A DNA stretch of 25,126 bases from an uncultured Polaribacter sp. (GTDB lineage: Bacteria > Bacteroidota > Bacteroidia > Flavobacteriales > Flavobacteriaceae), in the NCBI GenBank assembly GCA_913050305.1, contig CAJXAS010000008.1:1-25126 (forward strand). The letters are read 5' to 3'. Below are positions 15,789-22,529 of the stretch, one piece after another. The stretch's first letter is position 1. The number at the start of each line of letters is the position of its first letter. Below the pieces are notes generated by a model that was given only the letters and a program-made list of their open reading frames with translations, was not told where the DNA came from and searched no databases. The position numbers were made by a program, and so were the translations under genes.

Positions 15789-15796
15789 TACTTTTG
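15789..15796 (+). promoter_or_regulatory. -7 promoter box of the threonine operon
   Basis: TACTTTTG is a perfect match to TAnnTTTG. It lies 65 bp before the leader-peptide ATG and about 208 bp before thrA. No clear TTG is found 17-23 bp upstream. The start point would be near 15803, giving a leader RNA of about 200 nt that includes the Thr-rich peptide. Confidence 0.5.
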
Positions 15797-15833
15797 CCTT
15801 GTGAGTATTTTAAATTTCTTAGTAAAAACATTT

Positions 15834-15909
15834 CAAACCAACTCTGTGGTTTGTATTTCTATGGATACAATTACCCGCACTTCTTCGGCTACCATTACCC
15901 TTTAAGGGT
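15834..15909 (+). promoter_or_regulatory. Alternative hairpins of the thr leader RNA
   Basis: Three inverted repeats are visible. CAAACCA/TGGTTTG (15834-15840 with 15847-15853) forms a 7-bp stem with a six-base loop. TTGTAT/ATACAA (15851-15856 with 15865-15870) would put the leader ATG in its loop, and shares the bases TTG with the first, so the two are mutually exclusive. ACCC/GGGT (15897-15900 with 15906-15909) spans the leader stop codon. No GC-stem plus U-run terminator follows before thrA. The remainder, 15910-16003, shows only a weak AT hairpin (TAATTT/AAATTA near 15955). Confidence 0.5.
15861..15905 (+). CDS. Thr/Ile-rich leader peptide of the threonine operon
   Basis: ATG at 15861 opens a 14-codon frame, MDTITRTSSATITL, ending in TAA 98 bp before thrA. 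Five of 14 residues are threonine and two are isoleucine, the two amino acids whose scarcity controls thrL-type attenuators. Three of the five Thr codons are ACC, a codon little used in the surrounding AT-rich genes. It follows a consensus -7 box, lies in a region otherwise empty of genes, and parallels the Ile/Val/Leu leader in the divergent block. No intrinsic terminator is visible, so translational control or an unusual switch is possible. There is no sequence similarity to E. coli ThrL beyond composition. A chance small frame cannot be fully excluded. Confidence 0.68.
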   Translation: MDTITRTSSATITL

Positions 15910-16003
15910 TCTATATATTCATATCAATTTAGGTTATCAGTAATTTCGAAAATTATCGGAATACACTCAATAAAAAATAAGTTACACAAACTATTCATTA
16001 CTA

Positions 16004-18442
16004 ATGAAAGTATTAAAATTTGGCGGTTCATCTGTCTCAAATTCAGAAAACATAAAAAAAGTATTAGCCATTGTTGCTATAGAATCTAAAGAACAAAAAG
16101 TTGCAGTGGTAGTTTCTGCATTTGGTAAAACCACAGATAATTTATTAGTCGCAGCTAATAGTGCTTTAGTAGATATTGCAATTGCTAAAAATATTTTAGA
16201 AACTATTAAAGAAGTGCATTATCAGGTTATTAATGACTTAATTTCTTCTCAAAAAAAAGAAGTCTTAGAAGTGGTTACTTCATTGTTGGATAGATTGTGT
16301 TCTATTTATGAAGGTATTTTTTTATTACAAGAATTGTCAGATAAAACAATAGCAAAGGTATCTAGCTTTGGTGAAAGACTTTCTTCTTTTATTATTGCAA
16401 ATGCAGCAAATGAATTATTTGATGCAGCTCATAAAGAAAGTAAAGTATTAATTTCTACAAATAATGAATATCTAAACGCACAAGTAAATTTTAAAATTAC
16501 CAACCAAAACATTACCTCTTTTTTCGACAAAAACAAACATCAAGTTACTGTTTTAGGCGGTTTTATTTCTTCTAATATAAAAGGAGAAACCACTACACTC
16601 GGCAGAGGCGGTTCAGATTTTTCTGCATCCATTTATGCTGCGGCTTTAAATGCAGTTGAGTTACAAATATGGACAGACGTTCCTGGAATGTTTACTGCAA
16701 ATCCTAGGGTTGTAAAACAAGCATATCCAATTTCAGAAATTTCATATGAAGAAGCAATGGAGTTGTCTCATTTCGGTGCAAAGGTTTTATATCCACCAAC
16801 AATTCAACCTTCTTTAAGAAAAGAAATACCTATTCGAATTAAAAATACTTTTGACCCCGAAAATGTAGGAACATTAATTTGTAACAATCCGAATAATAGT
16901 GATGACGTAAAAGGTATTTCTCACATAGAAGACATTAGTTTAATTACGTTAGAAGGTGGCGGAATGATTGGAATTCCTGGTTTTTCTAAACGTTTGTTTG
17001 AAACACTTTCCTTAGAAAAAATAAATATCGTTTTTATAACACAAGCCTCTTCAGAACATTCTATTTGCGTTGGTGTTTATCAAGATGATGCTTCAAAAGC
17101 AAAAGAACTTTTAGACGATACCTTTAGCATAGAAATAGATAGAAAAAAAATAAAACCAATCATTGTAGAAAATGATTTAGCAATTATTGCGGTAGTTGGT
17201 GAAAGTATGAAAAACTATCAAGGGCTAAGCGGACAAATGTTTAGCGCCTTAGGGAGAAATAATGTAAATGTTAGAGCAATTGCTCAGGGTTCTTCAGAAA
17301 AAAACATTTCTGCTGTTATTAATAAATCAAATGCAAAAAAAGCTTTAAATACATTACATGAGCAATTTTTTGAAGAAAAGACAAAACAGCTAAACTTGTT
17401 TGTTACTGGTGTTGGTAATGTTGGTGAGCGCTTTCTAGCACAAATACAACAGCAAAGAGAATTCTTAAAAGAAAATCTAAAATTAAATATTAAAGTTATT
17501 GGAATTGCAAATTCTAGAAAAATGTTTTTTGATAATGATGGAATAGATCTAGAAAGCTGGAAAAAAAGCTTAGAAAATGGAGAACCAACAACCTTAAAAA
17601 GCTTTCATGAAAAAGTAATAGCATCCAATCATATTAATAGTGTTTTTATAGACAATACAGCAAATCAGGAAGTTTCTGAAGTATATAAAACCTATTTACG
17701 TGAAAGTATTTCTGTTGTAACCTGTAATAAAATTGCATGTGCTTCTAGCTTTGACAATTACAAAACATTAAAACAAATTTCTAGAAAATACAATGCATCC
17801 TTTTTATTCGAAACAAATGTTGGTGCAGGTCTACCAATTATAGATACACTTAAAAATTTAATAAATTCAGGAGATAGAGTTCATAAAATTCAGGCAGTAT
17901 TATCTGGAAGTTTAAATTTTGTTTTCAATAATTTTACAGATAAAGCTACATTTCATGATGTAGTTGCCGCAGCTCAAAAAGAAGGATATACAGAACCAGA
18001 TCCGAAAATTGATTTAAGTGGAGTTGATGTTGCTAGAAAAATATTAATTTTAGCACGAGAAAGTGGTTATAAAATAGAGTTAGAAGATATTTCAAACAAT
18101 ACGTTTTTACCGGAAGAGACCTTAAACACTAAAAATAATGAAGACTTTTATGCTTCTTTAACTAAAAGTGAAGGACATTTTCAAAACATTTATAAAGAAG
18201 CAAATGACAAAGATTGTAGATTAAAATACGTAGCAGAATTTATTAATGGAAAAGCAAATGTTGGTTTGCAGCATATTGCTTCGGACCATCCTTTTTATAA
18301 TTTAGAAGGAAGTGATAATATTGTTTTATTTTTCACAGATAGATACCCTGAAAATCCTTTAATAATAAAAGGTGCTGGTGCTGGTGCAGATGTAACTGCT
18401 TCTGGTATTTTTGCAGATGTCATTAGAATTGCAAATAAATAA
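16004..18442 (+). CDS. thrA: Bifunctional aspartate kinase / homoserine dehydrogenase I
   Basis: Catalyses phosphorylation of aspartate and the later NAD(P)H reduction of aspartate semialdehyde to homoserine. At 812 residues it matches E. coli ThrA (820). The kinase domain (about 1-290) has KFGGSSV (5-11) and TTLGRGGSDFSA (197-208). Two ACT units follow (about 310-455), including VVGESMKNYQGLSGQMFSALG and NVNVRAIAQGSSEKNIS, the threonine-sensing region. The homoserine dehydrogenase domain (about 462-812) has the Rossmann motif GVGNVGERF (469-477), TCNKIA with Lys575, TNVGAGLPI (604-612) and EPDPKIDLSGVDVARK (664-679). It is the first structural gene of thrABC, with a leader peptide upstream. 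Feedback inhibition by threonine is expected from the ACT domains. Confidence 0.97.
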   Translation: MKVLKFGGSSVSNSENIKKVLAIVAIESKEQKVAVVVSAFGKTTDNLLVAANSALVDIAIAKNILETIKEVHYQVINDLISSQKKEVLEVVTSLLDRLCSIYEGIFLLQELSDKTIAKVSSFGERLSSFIIANAANELFDAAHKESKVLISTNNEYLNAQVNFKITNQNITSFFDKNKHQVTVLGGFISSNIKGETTTLGRGGSDFSASIYAAALNAVELQIWTDVPGMFTANPRVVKQAYPISEISYEEAMELSHFGAKVLYPPTIQPSLRKEIPIRIKNTFDPENVGTLICNNPNNSDDVKGISHIEDISLITLEGGGMIGIPGFSKRLFETLSLEKINIVFITQASSEHSICVGVYQDDASKAKELLDDTFSIEIDRKKIKPIIVENDLAIIAVVGESMKNYQGLSGQMFSALGRNNVNVRAIAQGSSEKNISAVINKSNAKKALNTLHEQFFEEKTKQLNLFVTGVGNVGERFLAQIQQQREFLKENLKLNIKVIGIANSRKMFFDNDGIDLESWKKSLENGEPTTLKSFHEKVIASNHINSVFIDNTANQEVSEVYKTYLRESISVVTCNKIACASSFDNYKTLKQISRKYNASFLFETNVGAGLPIIDTLKNLINSGDRVHKIQAVLSGSLNFVFNNFTDKATFHDVVAAAQKEGYTEPDPKIDLSGVDVARKILILARESGYKIELEDISNNTFLPEETLNTKNNEDFYASLTKSEGHFQNIYKEANDKDCRLKYVAEFINGKANVGLQHIASDHPFYNLEGSDNIVLFFTDRYPENPLIIKGAGAGADVTASGIFADVIRIANK

Positions 18443-18445
18443 GTC

Positions 18446-18507
18446 TTTATTTCTCAGTAACACTTTTACAGCTAGAGAGTAACTGCAGATCAATGCTGAG
18501 AAATAAA
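18446..18507 (+). repeat. 12-bp perfect inverted repeat between thrA and thrB
   Basis: TTTATTTCTCAG (18446-18457) and CTGAGAAATAAA (18496-18507) are exact reverse complements enclosing 38 nt. Within the loop AGTAAC occurs again (it also overlaps the first arm), and TTAC/GTAA can pair. The 3' arm is followed by A's, not T's, so it is not an intrinsic terminator on the coding strand. It fills most of the 87-bp gap and could be an RNA-processing or stability element, or a dispersed intergenic repeat. Confidence 0.6.
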
Positions 18508-18529
18508 AAATAAACACTGAATAAAAAAA

Positions 18530-19453
18530 ATGAATTATATAAAAATATTCGCCCCAGCAACAGTTGCAAATGTTTCTTGCGGCTTTGACTCTCTTGGTTT
18601 TGCCGTAGATGCTGTTGGAGACGAAATGACCTTTACAAAGACAGCTGAAAAAGGAGTTAAAATAACCAATATTACTGGAGCAGATTTAACTTATAATATT
18701 GATGAAAATGCAGCAAGTGCTGTTATTAAAAAAATACTAAATACAGCAAACGCAGATTTTGGGATTGCATTAACTATTCATAAAGGCTTCTCTCCAGGAA
18801 GTGGTTTAGGAAGTTCTGCGGCGAGCGCAGCTGGAGCTGCTTTTGGTACAAATCAATTATTAGGAGATATGTACTCTAATTTAGAATTGACAAAATTTGC
18901 CATGTTTGGTGAAAAAGTTGCGTGCGGATCAGAAATTGCAGATAATGTTGCAGCGGCTATTTTTGGTGGTTTTATCTTGGTTAGAAGTTATCATCCTTTA
19001 GAAATTATAAAATTACCAGTTCCTAGCGAATTGAGGGTTGTTGCTATTCATCCACAGATTTCAATAAAAACTAAAGATGCTAGAGCAGTTTTACCTGCAG
19101 AGATTGCATTGAAAGATGCGGTTACGCAATGGGCAAATGTTGGTGGGTTAATTAGTGGTTTATACACAGATAATTACAACCTCATTAGTAACTCATTAGT
19201 AGATATTGTTGCAGAACCTGCTCGAAAATCTTTAATTCCGTTTTTTGACGACATTAAAAATAGTGCTACAAAAGCAGGCGCTTTAGGTGCAGGAATTAGT
19301 GGATCTGGACCTACAGTTTTTGCTCTTTGTGAGGGGGATGTAGTTGCTAAAGCTGTATACAAGAGTATAGAAGAAAGTTATAAAAATACAGGAATCAATT
19401 TTGAAATGTTTATTTCCAAAGTAAATCATAAAGGGATAAAGATTATAAAATAA
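18530..19453 (+). CDS. thrB: Homoserine kinase
   Basis: Phosphorylates homoserine with ATP in the cytosol. It is a GHMP-superfamily kinase: the first motif IFAPATVANVSCGFDSLGFA (6-25) marks homoserine kinases, SPGSGLGSSAASAAGA (88-103) is the glycine-rich phosphate loop, and GAGISGSGPTVFAL near 252-265 is motif 3. The 307-residue length is normal. It stands between thrA (87-bp gap containing a long inverted repeat) and thrC (63 bp). A true ThrB, rather than another GHMP kinase, is supported by motif 1 and by the operon. No defect is visible. Confidence 0.96.
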   Translation: MNYIKIFAPATVANVSCGFDSLGFAVDAVGDEMTFTKTAEKGVKITNITGADLTYNIDENAASAVIKKILNTANADFGIALTIHKGFSPGSGLGSSAASAAGAAFGTNQLLGDMYSNLELTKFAMFGEKVACGSEIADNVAAAIFGGFILVRSYHPLEIIKLPVPSELRVVAIHPQISIKTKDARAVLPAEIALKDAVTQWANVGGLISGLYTDNYNLISNSLVDIVAEPARKSLIPFFDDIKNSATKAGALGAGISGSGPTVFALCEGDVVAKAVYKSIEESYKNTGINFEMFISKVNHKGIKIIK

Positions 19454-19469
19454 TTAATAGTTTTAAGTG

Positions 19470-19491
19470 CATCGGTATTAATCATCGGCAT
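19470..19491 (+). repeat. Short direct repeat between thrB and thrC
   Basis: CATCGGTAT and CATCGGCAT, 13 bp apart start to start, differ at one base. They stand out as the only GC-bearing segment of the 63-bp gap. No function can be assigned. Confidence 0.25.
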
Positions 19492-19516
19492 AACTCAAAA
19501 TATAAAATATAAAAAA

Positions 19517-20800
19517 ATGGACTACTACAGTTTACACCATAAATCGCCAAAAACAAGTTTTAAAAATGCAGTTATGCAAGGTCTTGCAAAAGATAGAGGA
19601 ATCTACTTTCCAGAGAATATAACGCCCCTTTCTAAAGATTTTATTACCAATATTAACGAGTATACAAATCATGAAATTGCGTATGAAGCAATTAAGCAGT
19701 TTGTTGGTGATGAAATTCCGACTAAAAAATTAAAAGAGATTATTAAAGAAACAATTTCTTTCGATTTTCCTTTGGTAAAAGTTAATGATAATATTGCTTC
19801 TTTAGAGTTGTTTCATGGCCCAACAATGGCTTTTAAAGATGTTGGAGCAAAATTCATGGCGCAGTGTTTAGAGTATTTTAATAAAGGTAATGAAGAAGAG
19901 GTTACTGTTTTAGTAGCTACATCTGGAGATACTGGCGGTGCTGTTGCTAACGGGTTTTTAGGAGCAAAGGGTGTAAATGTTGTAATACTATATCCTTCAG
20001 GAAAAGTAAGTAATGTTCAAGAAAAACAATTGACTACTTTAGGTCAGAACATTACAGCATTAGAAGTAGATGGTGTTTTTGATGATTGCCAAGAAATGGT
20101 AAAAACGGCTTTCTTAGATGAAGATATTAAGAGAACTCTTACCTCTGCAAATTCTATAAATATTGCACGTTGGCTGCCACAGATGTTCTATTTTTTCTTT
20201 GCTTATAAAGAATTACAAAAAATGAATAAAGAGTTAGTTTTTTCTGTACCAAGTGGGAATTTTGGTAATATCTGTGCAGGAATTATGGCAAAAAAATTAG
20301 GTTTACCTATCAAACATTTTGTGGCTTCTACCAATATAAATGATACAGTTCCTAATTATTTAATAGATGGTGTTTACAATCCGAAACCCTCTAAAGCAAC
20401 TATTTCTAATGCAATGGATGTTGGGAATCCGAGTAATTTTATAAGAATTAGAGAGTTATTTAACAACGATTTAGAAGCGCTTAAAAGTGCTTTCTCTTCT
20501 TATAGTTTCTCAGATAACGAAACGCGAGAAACTATGAAGAAAATCTATGGAGAATCTGGTTATATTTCAGATCCACATGGCGCTGTTGGGTATTTAGGTT
20601 TAAAAAAATACGATTTAAAAGCAAATGAATTTGGTGTATTTCTAGAAACGGCCCACCCTGTAAAATTTTTAGACGTTGTAGAAGAAACGCTTCCTGTTAC
20701 GGTAACAATTCCCGCACAAATTCAGAAAGTTATCAATAATAAGAAAGTAGCTATCGAAGTATCTAATTATGAAGACTTGAAAGCTTTTTTAATGAAATAG
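19517..20800 (+). CDS. thrC: Threonine synthase
   Basis: A PLP enzyme that converts O-phosphohomoserine to threonine and phosphate, the last step of the pathway. The 427 residues match the E. coli-type enzyme (428). The N-terminal segment YYSLHHKSPKTSFKNAVMQGL fits the Thr_synth_N domain. GPTMAFKDVGAKF (101-113) contains the Schiff-base Lys107. ATSGDTGGAVANGF (about 132-145) and VPSGNFGNICAG (about 242-253) bind PLP phosphate and substrate. It closes thrABC. No terminator is seen in the 65-bp gap to the next gene, so readthrough into the transporter cannot be excluded. Its product feeds IlvA in the divergent block. Confidence 0.96.
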   Translation: MDYYSLHHKSPKTSFKNAVMQGLAKDRGIYFPENITPLSKDFITNINEYTNHEIAYEAIKQFVGDEIPTKKLKEIIKETISFDFPLVKVNDNIASLELFHGPTMAFKDVGAKFMAQCLEYFNKGNEEEVTVLVATSGDTGGAVANGFLGAKGVNVVILYPSGKVSNVQEKQLTTLGQNITALEVDGVFDDCQEMVKTAFLDEDIKRTLTSANSINIARWLPQMFYFFFAYKELQKMNKELVFSVPSGNFGNICAGIMAKKLGLPIKHFVASTNINDTVPNYLIDGVYNPKPSKATISNAMDVGNPSNFIRIRELFNNDLEALKSAFSSYSFSDNETRETMKKIYGESGYISDPHGAVGYLGLKKYDLKANEFGVFLETAHPVKFLDVVEETLPVTVTIPAQIQKVINNKKVAIEVSNYEDLKAFLMK

Positions 20801-20865
20801 TAAATAAATTAACATTTTTCTAAAATAAACATGTAGTTTTAGCAGCATTATATAAAATATACATA

Positions 20866-22170
20866 ATGCAACAAAAAAATAATACCCCGGCAATTATAAT
20901 TATTGCAAGTTTATTTTTCATTTTCGGATTTGTTACCTGGATAAATGGAGCCTTAATTCCGTTTATGAAAACTATAAACGAACTTACAGACGCACAATCT
21001 TATTTGGTAGCCTCTGCCTCTTATATTTCATTTGTAGTTATGGCATTGCCTGCTTCTTATATTTTAAATAAAATTGGCTACAAAAAAGGCATGTCTTTAG
21101 GATTAATCATTATGGGAATTGGTGCTTTAATTTTTATTCCTGCTGCAGAGGCAAGAACCTACTGGGTCTTCTTAACAGGTATTTTTATTCAAGGAGTTGG
21201 AATGACTATTTTACAAACAGCAGCAAACCCATACATTACTATCTTAGGACCTATAGAAAGTGGTGCTAAACGTATTGCAATTATGGGAATTGCGAATAAA
21301 ACTGCTGGTGCTTTAGGTTCTCTAATCTTTGGAGCTCTTTTATTATCTGGAATAGATGAAACTAAAGAAAAATTAAGTGGAGCTACTTTAGAAGAAAAAA
21401 ACACTTTATTAGATGCTATGGCAGATAGTGTTTTTATGCCGTATCTTATTATGGCACTTGTGCTCTTTATATTAGGTGTCCTCATAAGAAAAGCTCCCTT
21501 ACCGCAAGTAGAAGCCTCCGAAACAGAAGTAATAGAAGAAGGTAAAACAGCTAAAACAAGTATTTTTCAATTTCCGAATTTATGGCTGGGAGTTATAGCC
21601 TTATTCGTTTATGTTGGTGCAGAAGTAATTGCTGGAGACACTATTATTGCTTACGGAATATCACTGGGCTTTACAGGTGAAGAAGCAAAATATTTTACTA
21701 CCTATACATTATTAGCTATGGTTGCAACCTATGCTGTAGGTGTATTTTTAATCCCTAAGTATCTTAAACAAAAAACTGCTTTAATAGCAAGTGCTCTTTT
21801 AGGAATTATTTTTAGTTTTTGTATTTTAAATACAACAGGGTTTGTTTCTATTTTATTTGTGGCAGCTTTGGGAATTGCAAATGCTTTAGTTTGGCCTGCA
21901 ATTTGGCCTCTGACATTAGAGGGTTTAGGAAAGTTTACAAAAACCGGATCGGCGCTTTTAATCATGGCAATTTCTGGTGGAGCAATTATTCCACCATTAT
22001 ATGGTAGAATTGTAGATGCCAATAAACAAGAATTAATTACCAACGGAGTCCAAGAAATAGATGCATTGGCAATAGCCTCTACCGATAGTTATTGGGTTTT
22101 AATACCTTGTTATGTGATCATTCTAATGTTTGCTGTTTGGGGCCATAAAATAAAAAGCTGGAGCAAATAA
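20866..22170 (+). CDS. Sugar MFS transporter, FucP/GluP (FHS) family
   Basis: An inner-membrane proton-linked sugar importer by family. The 434 residues contain about 12 hydrophobic spans, starting with IIIIASLFFIFGFVTWINGALIPFMK (about 10-35), the characteristic first helix of the fucose/glucose-galactose transporters. ASYISFVVMALPASYILNKIGYKKGM then gives the MFS loop 2-3 motif. GMTILQTAANPYITILGP (about 113-130) is the NPY signature of the FHS family. The central loop (about 205-230) is charged (EASETEVIEEGK). Substrate (glucose, galactose or fucose) cannot be decided, and no sugar genes are nearby. The link to threonine synthesis looks positional only. A -7-like TAGTTTTA lies 25 bp upstream of the start, so it may have its own promoter. 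Confidence 0.88.
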   Translation: MQQKNNTPAIIIIASLFFIFGFVTWINGALIPFMKTINELTDAQSYLVASASYISFVVMALPASYILNKIGYKKGMSLGLIIMGIGALIFIPAAEARTYWVFLTGIFIQGVGMTILQTAANPYITILGPIESGAKRIAIMGIANKTAGALGSLIFGALLLSGIDETKEKLSGATLEEKNTLLDAMADSVFMPYLIMALVLFILGVLIRKAPLPQVEASETEVIEEGKTAKTSIFQFPNLWLGVIALFVYVGAEVIAGDTIIAYGISLGFTGEEAKYFTTYTLLAMVATYAVGVFLIPKYLKQKTALIASALLGIIFSFCILNTTGFVSILFVAALGIANALVWPAIWPLTLEGLGKFTKTGSALLIMAISGGAIIPPLYGRIVDANKQELITNGVQEIDALAIASTDSYWVLIPCYVIILMFAVWGHKIKSWSK

Positions 22171-22246
22171 AAATGTAAATAACTAGATATTAGAACCTTA
22201 ATTGACATAAAAACTAAAACTAGAAAGACAAATAACTGCGTAAAAT

Positions 22247-22283
22247 AAAAAGTCCTAACAAATTTAATTTGTTAGGACTTTTT
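22247..22283. terminator. Strong bidirectional terminator shared by the transporter gene and tRNA-Gln
   Basis: A perfect 18-bp stem (22247-22264 with 22266-22283) around a single central base, core AGTCCTAAC/GTTAGGACT, gives T-runs on both strands. It lies 76 bp after the transporter stop on the plus strand and directly after the tRNA 3' end on the minus strand. It is the clearest intrinsic terminator in the window. Confidence 0.9.
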
Positions 22284-22285
22284 TG

Positions 22286-22357
22286 TTGGCCTACAAGGAC
22301 TCGAACCTTGAATGTCGGTACCAAAAACCGGTGTGTTACCAATTACACCATAGGCCA
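22286..22357 (-). tRNA. tRNA-Gln (anticodon TTG)
   Basis: The minus strand folds as a 72-nt cloverleaf. The acceptor is TGGCCTA/TAGGCCA with discriminator A; the D stem is GTGT/ACAC; the anticodon loop TTTTGGT has TTG at positions 34-36. The T arm CAAGG-TTCGAGT-CCTTG is canonical. The outermost anticodon-stem pair is a C-A mismatch (27-43). CCA is not encoded. The acceptor and T loop exclude a pseudogene. It reads Gln codons CAA/CAG and stands alone with its own promoter and terminator. Confidence 0.95.
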
Positions 22358-22374
22358 ATACTGCTTAGCGGATG

Positions 22375-22405
22375 CAAATTTAATCTATTCTTTTAATTCC
22401 ACAAA
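22375..22405 (-). promoter_or_regulatory. Promoter of tRNA-Gln
   Basis: The minus strand has TTTG (22402-22405), a 19-bp spacer counted from the TTG, and TAAATTTG (22375-22382), a full match to the Bacteroidota -33/-7 consensus. It lies 17 bp before the mature tRNA 5' end. It is the best promoter in the window. The remaining 22406-22529, up to the next gene, shows no convincing element. Confidence 0.75.
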
Positions 22406-22529
22406 CATTTTTAAATAAATTTTTTCTTTAACAAACTTTTATGAGGATTTATCTCTGTAATTAAAGACATATCAAGCTATTTATTCATATTTATTGTTAA
22501 ATTCGCCCACACATTATTCTGTAATTCTT

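Noticed and set aside
15797..16003. Lysine or other metabolite riboswitch before thrA
   Set aside because: The leader is too short and AT-rich for known aptamers. No multi-stem junction is visible.
21189..22043. Minus-strand open frames within the sugar transporter gene
   Set aside because: They are antisense to conserved transmembrane helices of the transporter and have no independent support.
22171..22246. Possible small RNA or gene after the transporter stop
   Set aside because: No start-stop frame of note, no promoter box and no structure until the shared terminator. It is most likely the transporter's 3' UTR.
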